NCBI RefSeq assembly: GCF_003634015.1
Contig: NZ_RBII01000001.1
Coordinates: 62,001 to 126,000 of the forward strand
Direction of reading: 5' to 3'
From: Litorimonas taeanensis
Lineage (GTDB): Bacteria; Pseudomonadota; Alphaproteobacteria; Caulobacterales; Maricaulaceae
DNA: 64,000 nt
A model generated the notes under the pieces. The model was not told where the DNA came from and did no database searches. It was given only the letters and a program-made list of their open reading frames with translations. Position 1 is the first letter of the stretch. Each line of letters begins with the position of its first letter. A program made the translations under genes and the position numbers. This document shows, in pieces, positions 18,395 through 26,692 of the stretch.

Positions 18395-19069
18395 TTAAAA
18401 TGGGCAATCTGCTTGATATGTCACCCAAGCACCGCCGTCAGGTTCCCGAAAGGATAAAGCGTGGGCGTGTAAATTTAATCGATGACTTTGGTTGTAAACC
18501 GTATCCGAGGCATAAAGCCTGTCGCCCAAAATTGCGTGCCCTAGACAGGCCATATGTAACCTAAGCTGATGGGAACGCCCCGTAATGGGGTGAAGTGAGA
18601 TGCGGGCTTTGTGACGCGTTATGTCGGCTTGTATCACGGTCCAATCCGTGACCGCGCGGCGGCCCTTGTCAAAGTCTATCATTTGACGTGGACGATTTGG
18701 CCAGTCTGTCCATATAGGGAGGTTAACACGCCCTGACGGTTCTGACGGCAGGCCTGTTATGTCTGCAAGATAGGTTTTCTTTAATTGCCGCTTTTCAAAT
18801 TGTAACCCTAAATGCCGTTGTGCGGCTTTGGTTTTTGCGAAAATCATCAAGCCTGAAGTGGCCATATCCAATCGGTGAATTGTCAGCGCATCAGAACAAT
18901 AATCCTTGACCCGAGACTCCATGCAGTCAGGTTCTGTTTTCCCAGGCACGCTTAACAAACCCGCGGGTTTGTCGACTAGAATATAACTCTCATTTTCGGC
19001 TATAATAATGAGGGGAGTCTGAGGCGGCGTATAAGAAAAGGGCCTGTCATAGACCGGCAGAGAATACAT
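18395..19069 (-). CDS. rluA: RluA-family rRNA/tRNA pseudouridine synthase
   Basis: A 224-residue enzyme, close to the 219 of E. coli RluA, with the catalytic aspartate in HRLDMATSG and the family segment PITGRSHQLRLHM. It isomerises uridine to pseudouridine in RNA (23S position 746 and some tRNAs for RluA). The ATG at 19069 directly follows the rnd stop. A longer frame from 19111 would overlap rnd and is less likely. The symbol is given from size and motif and could be another RluA-type enzyme. Confidence 0.82.
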   Translation of the reverse strand: MYSLPVYDRPFSYTPPQTPLIIIAENESYILVDKPAGLLSVPGKTEPDCMESRVKDYCSDALTIHRLDMATSGLMIFAKTKAAQRHLGLQFEKRQLKKTYLADITGLPSEPSGRVNLPIWTDWPNRPRQMIDFDKGRRAVTDWTVIQADITRHKARISLHPITGRSHQLRLHMACLGHAILGDRLYASDTVYNQSHRLNLHAHALSFREPDGGAWVTYQADCPF

Positions 19070-19070
19070 T

Positions 19071-20231
19071 TTATTGAGGCGTGACAGTTTCGGCCACGAC
19101 GTCATCGCCATCTAGGCGTAGGGCTAATTCTCCGCGCAGTAACGCGAGTGCATCTTCACCAAACATGTCTCTGCGCCACCCTTTAAGGGCTGGAACGCCT
19201 GCATCTTCTCCAAAAGCGGCCAAGCGGTTAATATCAGAGGCATTGGCAACCATACGCGTTGCAACGCCTACGACTTCGGTACGAAGACGCAATAAAGTGC
19301 GTAGCATTTCAACGCGAGGGCCAAGATTAGGCGGCATATGCTGCACTTTGGGGGCTGGCGGCGCGTAATCCGCGGCATTATCAACGGCGGCTGCAATGGC
19401 GTCGACAAGACCCGTGGCAGATCGCGATTTTTCAAACCCTCTTGGGATGCCGCGAAGACGCTCTAGAGCCTTCAAGTCGCGCGGCCTTTGCTGGGCTAGA
19501 TCATACATGGCGTCATCTTTTAGGATGCGTCTGCGAGGGACATTTTTTGCAATGGCTTCCCGTTCACGCCACGCAGCGGCGGCTTTTAACGCGGCTAAAT
19601 ATTGGCGTTTGGGATTACGAACTTTCAGCCTTTGCCAGGCTTCTTCGGGGTCAAAAGTGTAAAGGCTCTCTTCCATTTGTGGGAGCATTTCTTCTTCTAC
19701 CCATTTTAACCGGCCTTTATCTGTTAACTCTTGGACTAAGCCTGGGTATAAATCACGTAAATGGGTGACATCTGCGAGGGCGTAAGACAGCTGTTTTTCA
19801 GAGAGCGGGCGGCGTGACCAATCGGTAAAGCGCGCGCCTTTATCAAGCGTGATACCTAAACGCCCTTTTACGAGCGCGCCATATCCTGCTGAATCACCAA
19901 ACCCGAGGGCCATAGCGGCAATTTGCGTGTCAAAAATTGGGCCCGGTACACAGTCGCAAAGCTGATAGAATATTTCCATATCCTGACGCGCGGCATGAAG
20001 AACCTTGATAACTGTGTCATTGACGAGCAAGGCGCAAAAGGGGGCTAGGTCGATATTATCAGCTAACGGATCCACGACGGCTTCCCGTTCGGGGGTGGCG
20101 AGTTGAATCAGGCAAAGCTCTGAGTAAAATGTTGTCTCGCGCATGAACTCTGTATCCACACAGACAAAATTCTGTGTGGCTGCATGTTCGCAAAATTCCG
20201 CGAGGGCCTCTGTGGTGCTGATAATATCCAA
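19071..20231 (-). CDS. rnd: ribonuclease D
   Basis: A 386-residue 3'-5' exoribonuclease that trims tRNA precursors. DEDD exonuclease residues are visible: VDTEFMRE near residue 22, DTQIAAM near 101 and SYALADVTHL near 169. An HRDC domain at about 210-290 follows, as usual for RNase D. It is upstream of rluA with one base between them, giving an RNA-processing pair. Confidence 0.93.
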   Translation of the reverse strand: MDIISTTEALAEFCEHAATQNFVCVDTEFMRETTFYSELCLIQLATPEREAVVDPLADNIDLAPFCALLVNDTVIKVLHAARQDMEIFYQLCDCVPGPIFDTQIAAMALGFGDSAGYGALVKGRLGITLDKGARFTDWSRRPLSEKQLSYALADVTHLRDLYPGLVQELTDKGRLKWVEEEMLPQMEESLYTFDPEEAWQRLKVRNPKRQYLAALKAAAAWREREAIAKNVPRRRILKDDAMYDLAQQRPRDLKALERLRGIPRGFEKSRSATGLVDAIAAAVDNAADYAPPAPKVQHMPPNLGPRVEMLRTLLRLRTEVVGVATRMVANASDINRLAAFGEDAGVPALKGWRRDMFGEDALALLRGELALRLDGDDVVAETVTPQ

Positions 20232-20245
20232 AACGTGGATTGCGG

Positions 20246-20983
20246 CTAGGCCGCGTCAATTCCGTGATCGCCGAAGACTTCACCAAGAAGGTCTTGCGCG
20301 GCGAGGGTGGCCCGTCTGGCGCTATCAGCATTGTACATCAGGCCCATGTCTTTATTATTGGCTTCAGGCACCATGAAGGCATGAGTTGTTTGGCCATAGC
20401 CATGAAGCTGCCAGTCGCATTTGGCTGCGGTAAGCTCTTCGCCGAGCGTAACGACGGCGTCAGGTGTTGCCATTGGGTCGTCCCAACCGTGTGCAACGAG
20501 AACTTTTGCTTTGATTTTCTTTTTTGGAAGGTCAGGGGCATCAAGTAAGCCATGAAAAGAAATGGCCGCCTTTAAGTCCAATCCTGCGCGCGCCATATCA
20601 AGTGTGCAAAGACCGCCAAAGCAGAACCCCATAGCCGCCATCGCTTTTTCATCTACTTCGTCCAAGGCGGCGGCAGCTTTGTATCCAGCCTTTAAGCGTT
20701 TGAGCAAAGCGGCTCTGTCGTCTTTTAAAGGCCCCATCAGAGCGCTTTTTTCTTCAACAGTTTCAGGAAGCGCGCCATTGCCATAATTGTCGAGGCAAAA
20801 GCCAACATAACCAAGAGCGGCCATTTGTATGGCTTTATCTTGCGCAAAACCGTCAAGGCCTCCCCAAGCATGATTAATCAACACACAGGGCTTGGGGTCG
20901 GCATACGTTTCGTCCCACGCCAAATAGCCTACACAGTCTGTTTTTCCATCTTTATACTCAATAGGACGGGTAGTGATCGTCAT
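20246..20983 (-). CDS. dienelactone hydrolase family protein
   Basis: A 245-residue alpha/beta hydrolase. The nucleophile elbow is GFCFGG, with cysteine as expected for dienelactone hydrolases; the acid is in AHGWDDP and the histidine in TTHAF. It likely acts in the cytoplasm on a small ester or lactone. No aromatic degradation genes are nearby, so the substrate is unknown. It lies 14 bp upstream of rnd on the same strand. Confidence 0.87.
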   Translation of the reverse strand: MTITTRPIEYKDGKTDCVGYLAWDETYADPKPCVLINHAWGGLDGFAQDKAIQMAALGYVGFCLDNYGNGALPETVEEKSALMGPLKDDRAALLKRLKAGYKAAAALDEVDEKAMAAMGFCFGGLCTLDMARAGLDLKAAISFHGLLDAPDLPKKKIKAKVLVAHGWDDPMATPDAVVTLGEELTAAKCDWQLHGYGQTTHAFMVPEANNKDMGLMYNADSARRATLAAQDLLGEVFGDHGIDAA

Positions 20984-21182
20984 TTGTGCTCCACGATTCT
21001 AAGCTGGATTGATAAATTCTCATGCGTTTTGTGATAAATCTTGATGTAATTCAATCAGAAGTTTGGCTTATCACAGCCTATGTTTGGCTATTAACCTAAC
21101 ATTATCCATATTTTGCAACACTCCTTACCAAACCTTACCCTGTGGGCCTGAATTAGGCCGCCTAAATTGGGAGTATGAAGTG

Positions 21183-21992
21183 ATGCAAATGAAACATAGC
21201 TTAATCGGAATGGGACTTATAGCGGGCTTGGCCGCCTGTTCGACAGCGCAGGAAAACCCAAACTATAAATATTCATCCAAATATGAAGGCCAAGAAGATG
21301 TGCGCATGGTCGCCAATTCGGGGCAAAACGCTGTGCAAAATGCGTCTTATTATCACGATGCCACGCCCGTGACCGCGGGTGCAGAGTATGATCGCCAAAG
21401 AGATTTCACAAACTCCGCACCTTCATCCGCGGCGACGTCATCGCAAACGATATATACTTCGCAATCCCATACCTATTCTCAGGGGGCTCAGACGTATCAG
21501 ACAACTCCTTCTGCGACATTGCCAAGCTATCAAGTGCAGGCCTCGTCACAGACATCACCGTATCAAACAGCCCCGTCTCAGACAGTCACATCTGGAGCCG
21601 CAGCGCCAACAGATACAGCTTATGCAGGTCAAAGCGTTGAAGGTACGCCAGGTTATGGTGTTTATATCCCTGAGACAACAACCCAAGATATGACGCCATA
21701 TACTGCGCCGACGCAAAGTGTCGTCGCCGCGAACACGTCTATATCCGGCGCCAGTGAATATCACGATATCGACCGTTTTCAGTCTGTGCCGGCCATTGCG
21801 GCGCCAATGCCTATGCCGTCCACTCAAGTATTTTCAACGGGGTCTTATATCGTGAAACAGGGCGACACAGTTTACAGTCTCTCTCGCCAATTATGTGTTG
21901 GTGTCGAAGACCTTAAACTCTCTAATGGTTTGGGGTCGAATTATGGTATTCAAATCGGGCAAACACTAACGCTGCCTGCCTCGCAATGCTAA
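21183..21992 (+). CDS. LysM-domain lipoprotein with long T/Q/S/P-rich linker
   Basis: The start at 21183 has GGGAG 9 bp upstream. The 269-residue product has a lipoprotein signal (LIAGLAAC), a long low-complexity region rich in Thr, Gln, Ser, Pro and Tyr from about 60 to 210, and one C-terminal LysM domain (YIVKQGDTVYSLSRQLCV...IQIGQTLTLP). It is probably anchored in the outer membrane and binds peptidoglycan through LysM. No catalytic domain is visible. It is followed by a strong terminator. Confidence 0.83.
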   Translation: MQMKHSLIGMGLIAGLAACSTAQENPNYKYSSKYEGQEDVRMVANSGQNAVQNASYYHDATPVTAGAEYDRQRDFTNSAPSSAATSSQTIYTSQSHTYSQGAQTYQTTPSATLPSYQVQASSQTSPYQTAPSQTVTSGAAAPTDTAYAGQSVEGTPGYGVYIPETTTQDMTPYTAPTQSVVAANTSISGASEYHDIDRFQSVPAIAAPMPMPSTQVFSTGSYIVKQGDTVYSLSRQLCVGVEDLKLSNGLGSNYGIQIGQTLTLPASQC

Positions 21993-22023
21993 GGGCTTAA
22001 TCAGACATAGCTGATAAAAATTT

Positions 22024-22050
22024 ACCGACCCATTGTGGTCGGTTTTTTTT
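22024..22050 (+). terminator. rho-independent terminator after the LysM lipoprotein gene
   Basis: A 7-bp stem ACCGACC/GGTCGGT with a 6-nt loop is followed by eight T residues, 31 bp past the stop codon. Confidence 0.93.
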
Positions 22051-22112
22051 GGCTTTTAGAGTTTTACAAAATTTTGATATAAATAGGGGTGCATTCTTTC
22101 CTGAATGTCGTA

Positions 22113-22128
22113 TGTTCGAAAACGAACA
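22113..22128. promoter_or_regulatory. perfect palindrome TGTTCG-N4-CGAACA upstream of pyk
   Basis: A 16-bp inverted repeat with an AAAA centre ends 17 bp before the pyk start codon, a good place for an operator. The same TGTTCG hexamer recurs upstream of maeB, another pyruvate-node gene. Confidence 0.5.
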
Positions 22129-22145
22129 CGAAATTTAGGATATAT

Positions 22146-23558
22146 ATGCGAAATCGATTTGCGAAAATTCTGGCCACGCTTGGTCCCGCCAGCCGTGCTC
22201 CTCAAACCTTGCGTTTATTACACGAGGTTGGCGTGGATGCGTTTCGTTTAAATTTCTCTCATGGAAGCCATGAAGACCATGCGGAATCCGTGAAAAATAT
22301 ACGCCGCGTACAAGAGCAATGCGGGAATCCCATTACAATTGTTGCGGATATGCAAGGCCCTAAATTACGGTGTGGGCCATTTGAAAGTGGGTCTATTGAG
22401 CTCAAATATGGAGAGACTGTCTCGATTGAACTTTCGGAAGCGTTAGGAAAACCGGGCCTCATAAGAATGCCGCATCCAGAGCTGATAGAAGCGTTAAACG
22501 AAGGGCATATTCTGAAATTTGATGATGGCAAAATGCAGGTCACAATTTTAGAAAAAACTGACGGTGTTTTAAAGGCGCGCGTTGACGTACCCGGTACGTT
22601 GTCTGACCGGAAAGGTATTAATGTAATTAATGCTGTTTTGCCAATGAGCGCCATGACCGATAAAGACCGCGTCGATATGGCTTTCGCATTGACTCAGGAT
22701 GTGGACTATATTGCGCTTTCATTTGTCCAGACCGCGCAAGACGTCATCGATGCACGCAAGATAATTGGCGATAAAGCAGGTATTATTGTTAAGATTGAAA
22801 AACCTTCTGCGGTTGAAGAACTTGATGATATTCTCGCCCATGCGGATGCCGCTATGGTTGCCCGCGGTGATTTGGGTGTTGAGTTACCCTTGGAGCTTGT
22901 CCCTGTCGTGCAGCGTCAGATTATTCGTAAGGGCCGCGCTTTGGGTAAACCCGTTATCGTCGCAACCCATATGTTGGAAAGCATGATTGACTCGCCCACA
23001 CCAACACGGGCTGAGGCCTCTGATGTGGCTACGGCTATATATTTAGGCGCAGACGCCGTGATGCTTTCGGCTGAAACGGCGGTAGGTCGTCATCCAGCTA
23101 CGGCTGTCGCTATTATGGACAGAATTATTACAGCGGCCGAAAACGATCCAGAGTTCTGGCGGTATTTTGATCAAATTGAATTGCCCCATGAACCTACGGC
23201 CGAAGACGCTATTGGCCAATCTGTGCGGTCAACAGCCAAAACTTTGGGATGTAAAGCTGTCCTTGGCTATACGCTGACTGGGTCAACAGTTCAGCGTATC
23301 AGCCGAGAACGACCACCTTGCCGCGTTGTCGGGCTGACCCCACGTGTGAATACAGCCAATCGCTTGGCGTTGAGTTGGGGGGTTTTACCGATTGTTATGG
23401 AAGACCCTGTGAACTTTGATGATATGTTAGGCAGCGTTCAAACCGTGGCCAAAAACCATGCAGGCTTAGCCAAGGGAGATCGTATTATGATCAGTGCTGG
23501 TGTGCCCTTTGGCCGTCCGGGGACGACAAATTTGCTGAAAATCGAAACCGTAGATTAG
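22146..23558 (+). CDS. pyk: pyruvate kinase
   Basis: Transfers phosphate from phosphoenolpyruvate to ADP, the last step of glycolysis. The ATG at 22146 has AGGA 5 bp upstream and gives 470 residues, the usual size. Landmarks are ATLGPAS at the N-terminus, RLNFSHG, VADMQGPKLR, the active-site block IIVKIEKPSAVEE, MVARGDLGVELP and the C-terminal allosteric domain. The last four bases overlap the convergent ExoQ-like gene. Confidence 0.97.
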   Translation: MRNRFAKILATLGPASRAPQTLRLLHEVGVDAFRLNFSHGSHEDHAESVKNIRRVQEQCGNPITIVADMQGPKLRCGPFESGSIELKYGETVSIELSEALGKPGLIRMPHPELIEALNEGHILKFDDGKMQVTILEKTDGVLKARVDVPGTLSDRKGINVINAVLPMSAMTDKDRVDMAFALTQDVDYIALSFVQTAQDVIDARKIIGDKAGIIVKIEKPSAVEELDDILAHADAAMVARGDLGVELPLELVPVVQRQIIRKGRALGKPVIVATHMLESMIDSPTPTRAEASDVATAIYLGADAVMLSAETAVGRHPATAVAIMDRIITAAENDPEFWRYFDQIELPHEPTAEDAIGQSVRSTAKTLGCKAVLGYTLTGSTVQRISRERPPCRVVGLTPRVNTANRLALSWGVLPIVMEDPVNFDDMLGSVQTVAKNHAGLAKGDRIMISAGVPFGRPGTTNLLKIETVD

Positions 23559-24859
23559 GGTGCTGTTTGGCTGCGTTCCCAATCTCTAAGAGGGCGGTAA
23601 TCGCGCTCCATAGAGAATAATTTAGCACAGGTTGCAACGAACATAATCCATGAAAGACTATTTTGCTGGAGTATAGCGCTCTCGGAGACAGAAAAGCCCA
23701 TATAGGATACGAAGAGAAGGATAACCCAATAGGTTTCTCTGCCGCCATTCTTCAAAGAGAAAAGCGACATAATCAGCGTGGCGAAACAATGTAATGCAAA
23801 AAGGACGACGATACCGACGCCGCAAGAAAGCCAAATTTCTATCCATCCATTATGCGCCGTTGGGACGCCCCATTGGAGGACTTGCCGTACCAAGTAAGAA
23901 GGGCCGAGTGGTTCTTGCCAATAGACACCATATCCATAGCCAAGCCAGAATTTACGTTCGATGGCTTCGCTCAGCAAAGTCCAAATATCAGTACGCCCTG
24001 TGAGTGAAGGGTCTTTGCCAATTACAGCAAACATCGCTTCTGGGAATAGAGTCAGTAAGGCCACGAAAATCGCTGTGCCTGAAACAAGTCCAAATAAAAG
24101 CGGAATGCGCAAAACAGGATTTGTTCGATAAAACTTTAAAAAGATAAAGAGCCCGATAGATAAGAGGGAGATCATCAATGAAGTTTTAGAGGTCGAAAGT
24201 AAAACGAGCGCAAAGCACAATAGGCCAAGAGGAATCCATATCCACCACCGATGCGGACGAAGGGCATAGGCACACATTGCCGCGATAAGGCCTTTGGTCA
24301 TCATACCGCCGAGCTGATTTTTTTCAACGAACGGCCCTCGCCAAGCGCCAGGGTGAATTTCCTGCATTATGGCGCGTCCTGGATCAACAACGACCAAGAC
24401 AAAAGATATGATAGCTATGACCAAAAAGGCTGCGGCAATGATTTGCACCATTCTGGCCCAAGAGAACCACGCCGCGAGTGTTAAACCGATATAGGTGGTC
24501 AGCATTAAAGCGATAGCGCGGCGTAAGGTCAAAGGCGGCATCTCTGACCATAGCATAGAGATACCTGCATAAAGCACGCATAAAATAATGATGGGGGAAA
24601 ACGCGGCCATACGCAAAACATGGACGAGCTTAGGAAGGCTTAATAATAGGGCCAGTAAATAGACAGGGTACCAAATAAATCGAGTAAGAGGGTTTTCAAT
24701 TTCAGGGTTGTCAATATTGGTAAATAGCAAACCAACGACGGCACCAGATGCAAAAACGACAAGGCCAATAAAGGTCAGAATAACAATAGCATTTGCCACT
24801 TGAAAAAGGGCGTGATTACGCGAGGCAATCTGATGCTCTGTATAAGGGACGTTGACCAT
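23555..24859 (-). CDS. O-antigen ligase / ExoQ-type polysaccharide polymerase-like protein
   Basis: An approximately 434-residue inner-membrane protein with 10-12 predicted helices and the Wzy_C region that includes TGRTDIW, LGYGYGVYW and TAHNGWIEIWLSCG. ExoQ-type members polymerise or ligate surface polysaccharide units on the periplasmic side. The ATG at 24859 is used; an in-frame TTG at 24877 is possible. The divergent acyltransferase gene suggests a shared surface-sugar role, but no full polysaccharide cluster is here. Confidence 0.8.
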   Translation of the reverse strand: MVNVPYTEHQIASRNHALFQVANAIVILTFIGLVVFASGAVVGLLFTNIDNPEIENPLTRFIWYPVYLLALLLSLPKLVHVLRMAAFSPIIILCVLYAGISMLWSEMPPLTLRRAIALMLTTYIGLTLAAWFSWARMVQIIAAAFLVIAIISFVLVVVDPGRAIMQEIHPGAWRGPFVEKNQLGGMMTKGLIAAMCAYALRPHRWWIWIPLGLLCFALVLLSTSKTSLMISLLSIGLFIFLKFYRTNPVLRIPLLFGLVSGTAIFVALLTLFPEAMFAVIGKDPSLTGRTDIWTLLSEAIERKFWLGYGYGVYWQEPLGPSYLVRQVLQWGVPTAHNGWIEIWLSCGVGIVVLFALHCFATLIMSLFSLKNGGRETYWVILLFVSYMGFSVSESAILQQNSLSWIMFVATCAKLFSMERDYRPLRDWERSQTAP

Positions 24860-24887
24860 GAGCTTGGGCGTAGCCAATCATAGTTAA

Positions 24888-24903
24888 TGAATGTTTACAT
24901 TCA
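24888..24903. promoter_or_regulatory. palindrome TGAATGT-TT-ACATTCA in a divergent promoter region
   Basis: A perfect 16-bp inverted repeat lies between the divergently transcribed ExoQ-like and acyltransferase genes, 28 bp from the former. It is a candidate operator that could control both. Confidence 0.35.
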
Positions 24904-25010
24904 CCGCGTCTATGCAGGTCTTAACGGATAATTCACCATAAATACACGGAGAGGTCCAGCCAAGGCCCGAGGAGAAAACAATCTTAAACAATTTCAGCTA
25001 TGGGGCGATT

Positions 25011-26204
25011 ATGTTAAATCGATTCAAATCTGTGCCGCAATTATCGCCTGCTGCTGAATATGGTTATATTGCAGGATTGGATGGCATCCGCGCCATTGCA
25101 GTTTTAATTGTCATTATTGCACATTTTGAAATTTCGCGTCTTATTCCTGGTGGTTTCGGGGTGACGGTGTTTTTCTTTATTTCTGGGTTTTTGATTACGC
25201 GGCTATTATTGGCGGAAGCCAAGAAAAAGGGCCGAATTCACCTCAAAGATTTTTATATACGCCGAGTGGTAAGACTATTCCCTGCACTGATTTTTATGGT
25301 TGTGGGCAGCACGGGGCTTTACCTCGTTTTAGGGCAGGGCGGGCCTAAGCCTCTGGAATTCACGGCGGCGCTTGGATATTTCACAAATATCTATCAAGTC
25401 ATGATACGTGCTGGCGGAGAGTTACCATTCATGCCGTGGACACATTTATGGTCATTAGCGGTGGAAGAGCATTTTTATTTAATTTTTCCACTTTTTTTAG
25501 TGGCATTTGGCGCATTCAAAAAACGCCTTGTCTGGGCTTTACTGGGTGTTTTGGCGTTAATTCCTCTTTGGCGTTTATATACATTTACGCATTTTGAAAC
25601 CCTTCCCGTGGTCGATTATAATTACATGATGACGGATACACGTCTTGATTCAATTGTATGGGGATGCTTGCTCTCAGTTCTTTTGGATAAAGATGCCCGA
25701 TTGGGCTTGGTCAAAAAGCTTACAGGCTGGTTACCCATCATTGTGGCGACGTCAATGCTCTTGCTCTGCTTTGCTATTCGCGATGAAAGCTTCCGATTTA
25801 TTTGGCGTTATAGCCTGCAAGGTATTGGCTTATTCGTGCTTGTCCTTAATTTATTCTTTTTCCGACCTGTAAAATGGAGCCTTAACCTGTTGGAGATTTG
25901 GCCTTTAGTCTGGATTGGGCGGTTATCTTATCCACTATATTTGTGGCATTTCCCGGTTTTAGATCTAAGCCACCGGTTAATGGAGCCGGGGCCCGCTCAG
26001 CTGCTTGTCGCAATAGGCGGAAGCTTTGCTATTTCTATCTTCTCATTCTTTGTCGTCGAGAAGCCCTTTTTGGCCCTGCGCAAGAAGTTTGGCGCGCATA
26101 TTGTTAAGCGGCCTGCAAATTTGTCATCAGCTGACGAACCGTCAGACGTTATGATGTCAGAAACAAAGAAACCAGACAATCCAAATATGATTGTTACGTC
26201 ATAG
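25011..26204 (+). CDS. acyltransferase 3 (OafA/YrhL) family membrane protein
   Basis: A 397-residue protein with about ten membrane helices. The family motif LDGIRAIAVLIVIIAHF with the catalytic-type histidine is near residue 25-42, FFFISGFLITRLL follows, and PWTHLWSLAVEEHFYLIFP marks the second conserved block. Such proteins O-acetylate lipopolysaccharide, exopolysaccharide or other cell-surface sugars. There is no SGNH domain at the C-terminus, which is about 30 residues of flexible sequence. Confidence 0.88.
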   Translation: MLNRFKSVPQLSPAAEYGYIAGLDGIRAIAVLIVIIAHFEISRLIPGGFGVTVFFFISGFLITRLLLAEAKKKGRIHLKDFYIRRVVRLFPALIFMVVGSTGLYLVLGQGGPKPLEFTAALGYFTNIYQVMIRAGGELPFMPWTHLWSLAVEEHFYLIFPLFLVAFGAFKKRLVWALLGVLALIPLWRLYTFTHFETLPVVDYNYMMTDTRLDSIVWGCLLSVLLDKDARLGLVKKLTGWLPIIVATSMLLLCFAIRDESFRFIWRYSLQGIGLFVLVLNLFFFRPVKWSLNLLEIWPLVWIGRLSYPLYLWHFPVLDLSHRLMEPGPAQLLVAIGGSFAISIFSFFVVEKPFLALRKKFGAHIVKRPANLSSADEPSDVMMSETKKPDNPNMIVTS

Positions 26205-26221
26205 ATTGACTGTGGCGCGCG

Positions 26222-26629
26222 TTAATCGGGTACTCTTACGGTTAATTCGACTTCTACTTTCAGCTCTGGCCCTGCCAATGCGGCAACGCCAATGCCGGTG
26301 ATAGACGGTTGATGTCCTTCAAAGAGCTCTAACAAGACAGGGAAGGCGCTTTCCATCGCAGCGTCATTTAAATCTACTATATAGATACGCGCCAAGACAA
26401 TATCTTGTGCTTTGGCACCTAAGGCTTTCAGGGCGGATCTTGCATTCTTAACAACGATTTTTGCTTGCTCGCCTATGTCTTCTGGGACGGGAGCGCCATC
26501 AGCTTGCCATGCGACTTGCCCAGAAATATACGCCATGCGCCCTGGCTCTACGATGCTGATTTGGGAATATCCCATTTCACTGGAATTGGGCAAAGTGGAA
26601 GGATTTAATCGCGATATTGATTCCGACAT
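26222..26629 (-). CDS. RidA (YjgF/UK114) family protein
   Basis: A 135-residue Rid-family protein. Most members deaminate reactive imines or enamines such as 2-aminoacrylate made by PLP enzymes. YISGQVAW and ARIYIVDLNDAAMES match the family. The catalytic arginine of true RidA is usually in a CRVxxF segment; here the comparable segment is LARIYIVDL, and the subfamily cannot be settled by eye. Confidence 0.82.
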   Translation of the reverse strand: MSESISRLNPSTLPNSSEMGYSQISIVEPGRMAYISGQVAWQADGAPVPEDIGEQAKIVVKNARSALKALGAKAQDIVLARIYIVDLNDAAMESAFPVLLELFEGHQPSITGIGVAALAGPELKVEVELTVRVPD

Positions 26630-26692
26630 GATATGCTTTGCACTCCAATTTTGCCGTGTTTCTTTCCTTCGATATTGTGCCGCTGCTAAGGA

